Shown: positions 9,518 through 17,735 of the stretch, piece after piece
Position numbering within the stretch: the stretch's first letter is position 1
Layout of the letters: the number at the start of each line of letters is the position of its first letter
NCBI GenBank assembly: GCA_963676045.1
Contig: OY780938.1
Span: 558,001-622,000 of the forward strand
Reading direction: 5' to 3'
Source: Methanogranum sp963676045
GTDB taxonomy: Archaea > Thermoplasmatota > Thermoplasmata > Methanomassiliicoccales > Methanomethylophilaceae
DNA: 64,000 bases
Translations under genes and position numbers: made by a program
Notes under the pieces: model-generated
The model's database searches: none
The model's input: the letters and a program-made list of their open reading frames with translations, nothing else
Told to the model about the DNA's origin: nothing

Positions 9518-10157
9518 GGTCTCCAATTTCACGAAGACGAAGATCGCGGTCGGTGTATCCGATGATGAGACATTGGCCTCATCATATTACGGTACCGCTC
9601 ATCTCGAGACGACGATCGCCATATCCAATCTAGAGAAGATCAAGGGTGCCTGCAATGCAGAAATAGACGCTCTGATGTCATCGATAGACCTCACTCTCGG
9701 TAATTTTGTTCTCCGTGCATTCGCCGATATGATACCCTCTGACGAGGATATCAGTGTGAATGATGCCAGATTCATGTTGTATCAGGAGGTAAGATACGAA
9801 ATACCAGAAAAAAAGCTCGAATCCCAAAAAGTGAAAGCAGGTATCATACAAGACCCTTCATTGGAGATCGTAGAGGCCTTAGAATATTTTTGGTCCATGA
9901 ACAACAAGATGGAATGGTCAATAATTCCCGAATACATCGAGATAGATCCGCATTACATCATAGACATGGTCATGAGATGGCGCAAGATCCTACGTCTGAT
10001 GCTTGGCATCGAACTTGTGGATTCTTGGATAATCGGAGTCAAGGAGAGCGGTAAGATCATCGGCATGGCCGAGCACTCTGTGCGCATACACGAAAGCGGA
10101 GACCTCGATGAGGTATACAAGATGGCCACGAACAGGTACAGGAGTGCCCAACAATGA
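9489..10157 (+). CDS. Hypothetical soluble protein, 222 residues
   Basis: The start chosen is the ATG at 9489, whose product begins MITAYQQNLKV and which overlaps the end of the previous gene. No signal or membrane segment is seen. Composition is balanced and helical towards the C-terminus. It lies between the membrane platform-like gene and a 114-residue gene, with a 4-base ATGA overlap to the latter. No family is recognised. Confidence 0.6.
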   Translation: MITAYQQNLKVSNFTKTKIAVGVSDDETLASSYYGTAHLETTIAISNLEKIKGACNAEIDALMSSIDLTLGNFVLRAFADMIPSDEDISVNDARFMLYQEVRYEIPEKKLESQKVKAGIIQDPSLEIVEALEYFWSMNNKMEWSIIPEYIEIDPHYIIDMVMRWRKILRLMLGIELVDSWIIGVKESGKIIGMAEHSVRIHESGDLDEVYKMATNRYRSAQQ

Positions 10158-10498
10158 TCGACGACGTGTCATTGCCGGAGAACATATACCTCAACGTGGT
10201 CGCAAGGATCAATGAGGATTATGAGGAGCTTCTCGTCCATCTCAAACAGCTCGACCTCAGATGTTGCTATCTGAAGTCATTCGAGATCTCATTGAGTTCT
10301 GCTCTTCGTGAAAAACCGCTGTGGGAGATGGATGAATACCTGAAGCATAAGAAGGAATGCGCGATGCCATCGGATCCATATGAGTTCCTTACCTACGAGG
10401 AATTCCGCGGATGGCTTGAGGTATACGAGACCGTGATGAGGGCATCCGGATTGATAGGTACGAAAGAGGCCAAGATAATGTGCCAGGGGGGATATTAA
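10154..10498 (+). CDS. Hypothetical soluble protein, 114 residues
   Basis: It starts in an ATGA overlap with the preceding stop and ends immediately before the ATPase start. Helical and acidic, it contains CCYLKSFEISLSSALREK and several Glu/Tyr-rich stretches. No family is recognised. Its position directly before the ATPase suggests a partner of that enzyme. Confidence 0.55.
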   Translation: MIDDVSLPENIYLNVVARINEDYEELLVHLKQLDLRCCYLKSFEISLSSALREKPLWEMDEYLKHKKECAMPSDPYEFLTYEEFRGWLEVYETVMRASGLIGTKEAKIMCQGGY

Positions 10499-11632
10499 AT
10501 GGAATACTCCGAGATGGATATGTACATGCGTTCAAACCTATGCGCAGGTGCAACGATAATAATCAGCGGTAAGAGGGGAGGTGGAAAATCACACACTGCA
10601 TTTTCGATCGTACAGAATGCGATCGAAGGGAAATTCCATCTCGATCTGCCAGTAGTATGCATAACCAACATGGTATGTGGACGTGTCACAGAAAATCTGC
10701 CCATTGAAGCATATCCGGATAAGGTGTATCACGAGGACGCACTTGCGGGGACATTACGCCGCATAGGACAGATAATAACCGAATACGGGTCTGGAAACGT
10801 GATAATCATATGGGTACTGGATGAAGCTCAGAACTTCATGTTGTCCGATATGAACGGCAGTAAGGAGAACCTGGCCCTTTTAAAATTCTTGGGAATAGCA
10901 AGGAAGTTCGACCTATGCAACATATTCCTAACGCCAGCATTGAATAACATGGTTCCGAGGATAAGATGCTTCCCAGAAGGAGATGAGAAGTCCGGGTATT
11001 GCAGCTGTCAGATGATCAAGGAAATCGAGACTGCAAAACATAAATACGGAGATAGGTGCGATCCGAAGAGCGTAACATTCCACCGTGAATCTGCAAATGC
11101 GAAATATCAGGCAATGACAATAAATTCTGGCTCCTGGACAAGAGGATTGTACAATGGAAAACTGAAGGTCGGTGAGTATTCATACGATACCAAATCAACA
11201 GCGACGTTCTCCATTGGTAAGAATCAAAACGGAGTCGAATTCAACCTATTGGAATTCGTGGAGACCACCTCCACAGGACTTTCACACGAGCTAGGAAAGA
11301 AGATAGGGGAATATTTCGACAGATGGGATTCGATGGGACTTGATGATGAGCTCCCTGGTGAGGATCCTGTGAAGATACGTCTGCATGAACAGAACATAAG
11401 GGTCGATAGAATGAGACAGCTAGGCATCAAGTGGGATGACATAGCACGCATAGAAGACACCATCAAGACCACTCTGCAGTCGAGATATAATAAATTCTGT
11501 CAGGAAGAAGGTTCGTCTAAAAATAATTCAGCCAGCAAAAAAACGAACGATGAAAATGGGGTCGTCCGCGAGCCCGTATATATACAACCTAATAAAGAGG
11601 AGGACGGGGTCGGCCCGGTCTCTTCGTTTTAA
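10499..11632 (+). CDS. P-loop ATPase, Zot-like / packaging-assembly type
   Basis: This 377-residue protein has Walker A GKRGGGKS at residues 24-31 and a Walker B-like IIIWVLDEAQNF near 102-113. The latter is followed by a sensor-like region (IFLTPALNNMVPRIR). The short N-terminal lead to the P-loop and the DEAQNF box are typical of Zot/FtsK-HerA-type ATPases, which drive extrusion or packaging of DNA in filamentous phages and in membrane-vesicle archaeal viruses. The C-terminal third is charged and low-complexity. It follows five surface-protein genes and precedes two basic proteins. Exact family is uncertain; the ATPase call itself is firm. Confidence 0.75.
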   Translation: MEYSEMDMYMRSNLCAGATIIISGKRGGGKSHTAFSIVQNAIEGKFHLDLPVVCITNMVCGRVTENLPIEAYPDKVYHEDALAGTLRRIGQIITEYGSGNVIIIWVLDEAQNFMLSDMNGSKENLALLKFLGIARKFDLCNIFLTPALNNMVPRIRCFPEGDEKSGYCSCQMIKEIETAKHKYGDRCDPKSVTFHRESANAKYQAMTINSGSWTRGLYNGKLKVGEYSYDTKSTATFSIGKNQNGVEFNLLEFVETTSTGLSHELGKKIGEYFDRWDSMGLDDELPGEDPVKIRLHEQNIRVDRMRQLGIKWDDIARIEDTIKTTLQSRYNKFCQEEGSSKNNSASKKTNDENGVVREPVYIQPNKEEDGVGPVSSF

Positions 11633-11670
11633 GAACCTCGGAAGGGGAAAGGGATGGAGGCAAGAGAGAA

Positions 11671-11937
11671 ATGTGGGGATTGAAAAGGAAAGGGGACAGG
11701 ATCAAGGTCGATGTCAAGACCGGAAAGACAAGGAGGACTGATACTAAGAAGGTTAAGGATGAAGGACAGAGGAACACGATCAAACAGACAGAGGAGTTCC
11801 GCTCCAGGCCAACTGTCTCGAAGACATCGAGCAGGGTCAGGAGCGATGTGCCTCTGCAAATAAAGAGAGAAACAGTGAGAGTCAACAAGATCACACCGGA
11901 TAAGGTGGCCAAGGATTACAAGAAGGGAGGGAAGTAA
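11671..11937 (+). CDS. Very basic small protein, 88 residues
   Basis: A GGAGG lies 12 bases upstream of the ATG. About one residue in three is Lys or Arg, spread over the whole length, with few hydrophobic residues, so it is probably extended or disordered in isolation. Such proteins usually bind nucleic acid, for example inside a particle. No family is recognised. The next gene starts at the base after its stop. Confidence 0.55.
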   Translation: MWGLKRKGDRIKVDVKTGKTRRTDTKKVKDEGQRNTIKQTEEFRSRPTVSKTSSRVRSDVPLQIKRETVRVNKITPDKVAKDYKKGGK

Positions 11938-12222
11938 ATGTTCGGGATAGGCGGTAACAGCGAATTGAAGGAAGCCAAGCAACAGAGACAGATTCAGAAG
12001 CTCAAGAATAAAACAGAAAAGGAACAGGCAAAGTTAGAGAGATACCAGACCAACACAAAGATACAGGGACAGAATGGCGGAAGAGGGATATCGATGGGTG
12101 TGCACTATGCCGATGTACCAAAGACAGAAGATCCTAAGAAGAGGTCGTTCCTCGGAAGATCGTCAACAGGCAGCAAACCAAAAGCACCGTCGAAGGCACT
12201 CAACGGCAAGAGGAGGAAGTGA
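11938..12222 (+). CDS. Basic coiled-coil-like small protein, 94 residues
   Basis: The ATG at 11938 directly abuts the previous stop and has GGAGGGAAG upstream. A charged helix (residues 8-41, rich in Lys, Glu and Gln) suggests a short coiled coil. It is followed by a Gly/Ser/Lys-rich basic tail ending NGKRRK. Together with the preceding gene it forms a pair of basic proteins after the ATPase; nucleic-acid binding or scaffolding is inferred. Confidence 0.55.
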   Translation: MFGIGGNSELKEAKQQRQIQKLKNKTEKEQAKLERYQTNTKIQGQNGGRGISMGVHYADVPKTEDPKKRSFLGRSSTGSKPKAPSKALNGKRRK

Positions 12223-12228
12223 GGATCC

Positions 12229-13317
12229 ATGGAGACGAGGATGGTCGCAGGTATGAGGATACCGGTAGGCACGGATGGGTTCGTCCCCGAGGCAGCACTA
12301 CAGAAAAGATTCAAAACAGTCTATGATAAAAAGCAGCATGATTACGACTCCGAAAGAGCGATCAACCAGATGAACGGCGAAAAGACGTCAATGCCCAACA
12401 TCAATCTGGCCAGAAGGGATTACATGAACTCTTCGGACAAGGTCATACCGCTGAGATGCACACCGGAGCAAGCTGCAGCGTGGTGGCAGGACCCCACGAA
12501 GATGGACATCGAGGACATCGATGCACCTGGAGCTCCAAAGGTCAATGTCCCCAGGAACATGACACCGCAGCAGAAGAGGGACCAGGGCCACATAAGGGTC
12601 GTATCCACACCGGGAGAGGAGCAGATGGTCAGGAGGACATTGGTCATGACCTTTGGCAATGACGATGTCCACAAGATCGCCCAGGGTAGGCCCACGGTCG
12701 TTGTGGCGCCCGAACCGGTAGGCAAGACCGGTATGTACTATCCTTCGAGGAAAAGGATGGAGTTGGACCGTTACAACGGCATCAACAAGGAGACGTTCGC
12801 CCATGAGGCCGGGCACCATCTGAGATATACGGACGGTTCCCGTTCGGATGTCATACTGAAGAGCAATCCCAATATCTGCATAGAGGAGAGCTGCACAGTG
12901 GCCGAGCAGATGGCTAGATCGGACAAGCCCGACTATTCCGGATACTACATGAGCGTCGCGGTCTACGATGCGGGCAAGCATGCATGGAGGAAGCCCACGG
13001 TCTACGAGGCGAGGAGGATGGCCGAGGAGGACCATAGTCTGTTCACGGAAGGCCGCAGAACAGGCCTTAAAGGGAACGATGCCACATCATCAGTGAAGAG
13101 GCATTGGTCGGAGTCGCACATCTCGAGGCTCAGGATAGAAGGAAACAAGATGGCCATAAACATCATGGCCGACAAGCACGGCAACGTCGACAGAGTTTCC
13201 ATGGCGAAGACGGCGACCGCAAAAGAGAGAGCTCCGACGATCAATAACGCCACAGCAGGACGCCCCGGTGTAGCAGCTAACACAAGGCAGACAAGACTGT
13301 TCTCTAAATCGAGATGA
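12229..13317 (+). CDS. Predicted zinc metallopeptidase (HEAGH)
   Basis: The 362-residue protein carries a zincin motif HEAGHH at about residues 192-197 and a possible third ligand in IEESCTVAEQ about 27 residues downstream, the gluzincin arrangement. The N-terminal 180 residues are polar and Arg/Pro-rich, with no signal peptide seen. In this module it could process structural proteins or act on the cell envelope. Substrate and family are unknown; catalytic activity is inferred from the motif. Confidence 0.6.
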   Translation: METRMVAGMRIPVGTDGFVPEAALQKRFKTVYDKKQHDYDSERAINQMNGEKTSMPNINLARRDYMNSSDKVIPLRCTPEQAAAWWQDPTKMDIEDIDAPGAPKVNVPRNMTPQQKRDQGHIRVVSTPGEEQMVRRTLVMTFGNDDVHKIAQGRPTVVVAPEPVGKTGMYYPSRKRMELDRYNGINKETFAHEAGHHLRYTDGSRSDVILKSNPNICIEESCTVAEQMARSDKPDYSGYYMSVAVYDAGKHAWRKPTVYEARRMAEEDHSLFTEGRRTGLKGNDATSSVKRHWSESHISRLRIEGNKMAINIMADKHGNVDRVSMAKTATAKERAPTINNATAGRPGVAANTRQTRLFSKSR

Positions 13318-13321
13318 TCTC

Positions 13322-13495
13322 ATGGCCAAGGAATCCCTTGTAGAATTCGGCAGCGACGGATCTCATTTCACGATGCATGTCCACAGGAAAAAGATGGCCA
13401 TGTCCCTCGAAGATGCGCAGGGCCTGCATGAAGCCATGGGCAAGGGCATAGAGATGTATGTCGACAGTTTACTGCATCCGGAGAAGAGTAAATGA
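13322..13495 (+). CDS. Small hypothetical protein, 57 residues
   Basis: An ATG 5 bases after the previous stop opens a frame that ends in an ATGA overlap with the next gene. It encodes a soluble, slightly basic peptide with HFTMHVHRKKMAMSLEDA in the middle. The overlap and even spacing argue that it is translated. Function unknown. Confidence 0.5.
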   Translation: MAKESLVEFGSDGSHFTMHVHRKKMAMSLEDAQGLHEAMGKGIEMYVDSLLHPEKSK

Positions 13496-14202
13496 GCCCT
13501 TTTAGAAAGGGATCCTTTTCCAAAACCCCTTTAACAAGATCTCAAATGGCCGAGAGGCAACCTAGAGACAATCAGGGAAGATTCGCGAAATACAAGACGA
13601 TGATGATCATCGACGAATTCGGGAACACGGGACCGTCCCATCCCCATGAGAGGAAGTTCGGCTATGCCGTCTCGGTCACGGATAAGCCTGACAGATTCGG
13701 CAGGATCACCGATGAGAACAGGAACAGATACAGCAAAGAGATCAAGGCACGCGACGACCGTGACAACCAAGACAAGATCACCAGGGAGATCTCCAAGCAA
13801 GGGGTCAAGACCTATGCGTACTATGTGGATAAGAAGAACCCGCCTGAAGGTTGGGACAACAAGGACCGCTCCAAGGTGATGATAGGTATGCTCGACTATT
13901 CGATCAATCACACTCTACCGAACACGAAGGGCAACGTCATGGTGGTAGTCGACAACCATAATGCATACAAGGGTTCCGTGAGGCCTTTGGTGGAATCCAA
14001 ATCGAGAGTAGGAAGGAATGTCTACGGCGATGAATATGATTCTCATACCGGTATGTACTCGGAACAGCTGCAGACGCATGACTACGTCACGAATGCGGCG
14101 AGAGGATGTGTGGAGCTCGGCGATCCTAGCAGGACGAAGATCTTAGGAACGAAGATCGTCCATGTCGATAAGAACAGAAGCATCGTACAGAACAAAAGAT
14201 GA
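13492..14202 (+). CDS. DUF3800-like protein
   Basis: This 236-residue protein has a basic N-terminal extension of about 35 residues, then MMIIDEFGNTG, FGYAVSVTD and a C-terminal EQLQTHDYVTNAAR box. The DE.G start and the late (L/Q)Q..D(L/Y)V box are the two hallmarks of DUF3800 proteins, which are common in phages and mobile elements and are thought to have an RNase H-like fold. Activity is not established. It is the last gene of the 369-14202 run and is followed by paired repeats. Confidence 0.55.
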   Translation: MSPFRKGSFSKTPLTRSQMAERQPRDNQGRFAKYKTMMIIDEFGNTGPSHPHERKFGYAVSVTDKPDRFGRITDENRNRYSKEIKARDDRDNQDKITREISKQGVKTYAYYVDKKNPPEGWDNKDRSKVMIGMLDYSINHTLPNTKGNVMVVVDNHNAYKGSVRPLVESKSRVGRNVYGDEYDSHTGMYSEQLQTHDYVTNAARGCVELGDPSRTKILGTKIVHVDKNRSIVQNKR

Positions 14203-14208
14203 CCTAGT

Positions 14209-14314
14209 GTCCGGTGGTTGGTAGCATTCGCAGAACCTGACCATTCTTCCGGACTTCACCAGGGCGTCCGGTGGTTGGTAGCATTCGCAGAACCTGACCA
14301 TTCTTCCGGACTTC
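14209..14314 (+). repeat. Two 49-base direct repeats, each with inverted ends
   Basis: Copy 1 is 14209-14257 and copy 2 is 14266-14314, apparently identical, with an 8-base spacer (period 57). Each unit starts GTCCGG and ends CCGGACTTC, and internal TGGT/ACCA segments extend the symmetry, so each can form an imperfect hairpin. The pair sits just after the last gene of the surface/ATPase run, at the edge of the AT-rich zone. Confidence 0.8.
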
Positions 14315-14671
14315 GCATGATTTCCATAGGTTTGTCGATATTTAATCCTATTCACTACATGTATATTCATATGATTTTCAATTTTGATGTCGGTATACCA
14401 CACATTTGACTAGCCAGATATACAAACGAAAGTATACCGCCCTAGAAACAATAATCGAGACCGCACCCAACCTTCCACACCTTTTCAAAAAAAAGAAACA
14501 TCGTTTGACTTGTTTAAACCACTTCGTCGAGAAAAAAGTTAAGATGAGGGCCTTCAATAATGGCTCATGAAAGATAATATGAAATCAAAACATGATTCTT
14601 TTTACCGTACAAGGAAAAAAGAATAGGAAATAGAAAAGACATACCGTCTCTCAATAAAAGATATTTACAAA
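14315..14671. other. AT-rich gap without a recognised gene
   Basis: No coding frame with a plausible start was found on either strand after the repeat pair. The segment is AT-rich and holds poly-A and poly-T stretches. It marks the transition from the structural-type module to the accessory zone. Confidence 0.5.
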
Positions 14672-15163
14672 ATGAGAGAATTTTGGGTTATTTATTGGGA
14701 AATATGTGAAAAACATCAAAAATGGTATGATGAATTAACAGATAAATGTAACATATATTCCAAAAGTATCAATGATTATAATGACCCTCAAATCAGAGAT
14801 GCTTGTGATGATAAAACATACCAAGAAGGACAAAATATCAACGGGGATTGGAAAAATTTAAGAGAAGAAATAGAAAAGTATCTCGAGTCCAGGAATCTCC
14901 CTTTAAGATATGAAGAACGCTATTGGACAGCACCTACAATCGGTACAGAATCATATACCAGGAATGGGAAAGGCGACGTTGTACGCAAAGGGTTCGATCC
15001 TCCAATCGGAAGATGGTGCTCAACAACATTGAATGGCATGACATATGTTATTTACGAAAGAAGAAGAATACAAAGGATAGAATCATACACAAAATGGGGA
15101 TTAATTATTGGATTTGCAGGATTTATTATCAGTTTAATAAGTATTTGCATCTCTGTTGTTTAA
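14672..15163 (+). CDS. Hypothetical protein with C-terminal membrane anchor
   Basis: The 163-residue protein is Lys/Glu/Tyr-rich for about 138 residues (several Trp and Cys) and ends in one membrane helix (GLIIGFAGFIISLISICIS). Codon use is AT-rich, unlike the run before 14202. No family is recognised. It is a tail-anchored cytoplasmic protein by prediction and lies in a zone of defence-like genes. Confidence 0.55.
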   Translation: MREFWVIYWEICEKHQKWYDELTDKCNIYSKSINDYNDPQIRDACDDKTYQEGQNINGDWKNLREEIEKYLESRNLPLRYEERYWTAPTIGTESYTRNGKGDVVRKGFDPPIGRWCSTTLNGMTYVIYERRRIQRIESYTKWGLIIGFAGFIISLISICISVV

Positions 15164-15199
15164 AATTGATTAAAAGGTTTAAGGAGAAACGTAAGTTGT

Positions 15200-15433
15200 T
15201 TAGAGTCTGACGAAGGATCCCACGTATTGATCTAAATCTTCTTTGAACTCGATCAGCTTCCGGTCCCTCTCCTCGAGGGATCTGTTAACGATGTTGTCGC
15301 CAACTAGGTACATCAGGATCTGATCCCAGACCTTGAACTCCTCATCTTGCTCCCCCACGAGCTCGAAGACCATCTCGCCAATCCTCTTTGCCTCATCCGA
15401 TATTATCATACATCCCTCACGATTTTGATTCAT
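15200..15433 (-). CDS. Small acidic protein, paralogue of the gene at 17736
   Basis: This 77-residue protein begins MNQNREG and contains QDEEFKVWDQIL, YLVGDN and LDQYVGSF. These features are shared, in order, with the 76-residue product at 17736-17966. Similarity extends into both flanks: the 3' side has AGGAGAAACGTAA and the 5' side has a CCCCGAAGGG hairpin. Helical and acidic, function unknown. The two copies flank the DUF5677-AbiTii segment in the same orientation. Confidence 0.6.
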   Translation of the reverse strand: MNQNREGCMIISDEAKRIGEMVFELVGEQDEEFKVWDQILMYLVGDNIVNRSLEERDRKLIEFKEDLDQYVGSFVRL

Positions 15434-15592
15434 ATTTATACCTCAGACATTACATGTATATCCCCGAAGGGAAAGGGGTTTATCAGGTCATATTCAATAA
15501 ATGTCTAAGTGTCGCGAACGTCTATTCAGTTACCATCAAAGTTTTTATTCAACGTATACTGTACATATATCATAGTTTAGGACGACCGACAT

Positions 15593-16498
15593 ATGAATAC
15601 CAGCGATATAGATATAGGAAAAATAATTTCAGATGATTTCAAAGACCTATTTGAAAAAAATGACAACAACTCTCTCAAAAACGAGGATTTTACACGTGTA
15701 TGGACAAACATTGTTATTATGCCTATGCTTCGTTTTTAGCAAGTAATATGTAAATCTCAACACACTTTGAAAGGATATGATTTTGATCAAGCTGTTATCT
15801 ATGGTTTGATGATAAGAATATACAAATTCCTATGCTATAGTAGAAGAATCACATGCGCACGGTTGAATGTTCGTACTACTGCAGCAATCATTTCACGCAA
15901 TATAATGGAGAGCAGCGTGAATCTTCAATATTTAATTAAGCATCCAGACAAATTAAATGAATATAGGAAATCGAGTTTGAAACCAGAAAAGGAATTTGAA
16001 GAATTAATCAAAAAAAACAGATCTAAAAGAACCAAGGAAGAAAATGAATTATATGCAGAGTATGAGAATAGAATATTGAGGTCTATAAGCGAAACATATC
16101 ATGTTGCCAATATGAGCCCAGATGAAAAAATTCCAAAATTAGATACTATGCGCGATAGAATGGATGATATTGGACTGAGTGACCTTTATATTCCATATGG
16201 TAGTGATAGCCACTCCATACACGGCGATTGGGTTGATACTGAAAAATATTTTTTGAAAAAAGAAAACGAAAGATATTATCCGAATTTCGATGATTATGAG
16301 GTAGACATCAGACAATTGAATTCGATCACTATAGTTTGTTATGAATCATTGATTTATTTTCTCAATAATTATCCAGACCATGGAATCACAGACATAATGG
16401 TTGAAGACCTTGAAAAAGATATGCGAATCATCATGACTCTAGAACAATGGCATCAAAATTTTTTAAATCAAAGACCTTTAACTGATAAAAAGTTGTGA
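15593..16498 (+). CDS. DUF5677-family protein with an in-frame TAG at codon 49
   Basis: A single frame runs from ATG 15593 to TGA 16498 (302 codons including the stop), broken only by TAG at 15737-15739. The upstream 48 codons are acidic and helical. After the TAG, ten codons without an ATG lead into KGYDFDQAVIY. DUF5677 features follow: RNIMESSVNLQYLI, a charged linker and SHSIHGDW. An internal start at 15767 would remove the N-terminal part, and the family is normally close to 280-300 residues. Either amber is read through (pyrrolysine) or this is a nonsense mutant. The family is of unknown activity and often neighbours defence genes. Confidence 0.65.
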
Positions 16499-16651
16499 TA
16501 AACCCGATTTAATTTATTGGTTGTCTCAATCAAAGGATACTGCCCTAGGAATGAGGAAAGGACTCGCACTCTACCCCACTCTAAAAAATTAACTGATATG
16601 CTAAAGAATTCTTGCTACACTATTTTGAATGAACTTTGATATTGCAATAGG

Positions 16652-16752
16652 TTTATACGTCCTCATATAGATTTATGACCAGCACGGATGGAACGTTGGA
16701 ACCTCTAAGCAAACAATTGGACAGATCTACGATCTGTGAGCCGTCCGTGCTG
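16652..16752 (+). ncRNA. Candidate structured small RNA with TATA box
   Basis: Bases 16680-16691 (CAGCACGGATGG) pair with 16741-16752 (CCGTCCGTGCTG) over 12 pairs including one G-U. Inside, ACAGATC and GATCTGT (16721-16737) form a second hairpin. A TATA-like TTTATAC at 16652-16658 sits about 25 bases before the outer stem, the archaeal spacing. No coding frame covers it. It does not fold as a tRNA (no T arm), and an A/T-rich stretch follows. Family unknown. Confidence 0.45.
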
Positions 16753-16857
16753 AGTTTTCAAATTAATAAAAAATAGGCCTTGAAGTTATTAACTTCTTGT
16801 AAAACTTAAATTATGAATGCATGATATATTTAAAAATATGAATTTCCATCCAATGAT

Positions 16858-17016
16858 GTGAGTATAAAAATCGGTAATGGGAATACCATAAATAAAAGCA
16901 AAATTGTTGAGGATAATAGCAGAAGTAAAGAAAATAATACCTCAAAGATACTTATTGGTATTATCATCACAGTTGTTGGTGGAATCATACTCATATTCGT
17001 TGGAAAGGTATTGTAA
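16858..17016 (+). CDS. Small membrane protein next to AbiTii-like gene
   Basis: A GTG start gives 52 residues: a polar N-terminus beginning SIKIGNGNTINKSKI, a Lys/Ser/Asn linker, and one membrane helix (ILIGIIITVVGGIILIFVG). The next gene starts 15 bases later. The GNGNTINKS motif resembles GSNNQITKS at the C-terminus of the next protein, suggesting that the two interact or share an ancestry. Role as a membrane partner of the AbiTii-like protein is inference. Confidence 0.5.
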   Translation: MSIKIGNGNTINKSKIVEDNSRSKENNTSKILIGIIITVVGGIILIFVGKVL

Positions 17017-17030
17017 ATTGAGATGGGATT

Positions 17031-17696
17031 ATGGTCAAAAGCAAGATTTTTACAGATATATATGAAGGTAAGATTGATACATCTCAATTGATAAGAAGAC
17101 TGAAGATTCTGATACACACTCTTGATCATCCTGAATTAAAACAATGGATAGAACATGAAATAAATGGATATTCAAAAAGTGACACCGTTCCGGAATATAG
17201 AAAGATGCGCGGTACAGTCATAGGAAGTTTTATGTGCGAATATCAGGTCTATAGTTCAGCTCCCATCCCCGTATCCTTAATGAAGAAAGAAGATTACGAC
17301 TTATTAACAATCATGAATTATCGTAAGGGCATAGGGGAAATAGAAAGGTATCCAGAATCGGAACAAATTTATTTTTCATTGAATCATGCAATACCTATCA
17401 TATTGTTTGAATTATCTGAAAAAACGACCATAACTTCAATAATCGAAGCTAACTTATCTATCAGTAGTTCAACTCTTAAAAATATACTATCTGTTCTACA
17501 AAATATAATTTTAGACATTTTACTAATCTTAGAAGATACATATGGTAATTTGGATGAAATTGATTTAACATTCAGTAAAGAAAACAATGAAAAAATAATA
17601 CCCCAGGTCAATCAGATTTTAATAAACAATGGCGTTATAATGGGAAGTAACAACCAGATAACAAAGTCAGATATAATTGTCAAAGATACAGATTAA
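17031..17696 (+). CDS. AbiTii-like protein
   Basis: The 221-residue protein begins with a helical region carrying LKQWIEHEINGYSKSD followed by VPEYRKMRGTVIGSF. This 'elxxWixxElnGY...lPxYR' pattern is characteristic of the AbiTii domain found in abortive-infection-type loci. The middle is helical and the end carries GSNNQITKSDI. It forms a pair with the 52-residue membrane protein upstream. Domain call is by motif only; defence function is inferred from family and neighbours. Confidence 0.55.
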   Translation: MVKSKIFTDIYEGKIDTSQLIRRLKILIHTLDHPELKQWIEHEINGYSKSDTVPEYRKMRGTVIGSFMCEYQVYSSAPIPVSLMKKEDYDLLTIMNYRKGIGEIERYPESEQIYFSLNHAIPIILFELSEKTTITSIIEANLSISSSTLKNILSVLQNIILDILLILEDTYGNLDEIDLTFSKENNEKIIPQVNQILINNGVIMGSNNQITKSDIIVKDTD

Positions 17697-17735
17697 TAAT
17701 GTGTTTTTAAGAGGTTTAGGAGAAACGTAAAAGGT

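Noticed and set aside
14143..14409. Protein-coding frames over the paired repeats on both strands
   Set aside because: The repeated peptides are only the 57-base repeat translated; there is no start context and the frame runs antisense into the DUF3800-like gene.
16680..16752. tRNA-Pyl-like gene (CTCTAAG loop and acceptor-like stem)
   Set aside because: The seven-pair outer stem and a CTCTAAG segment are suggestive, but the flanking bases do not pair as an anticodon stem and there is no T arm with GTTCGA.
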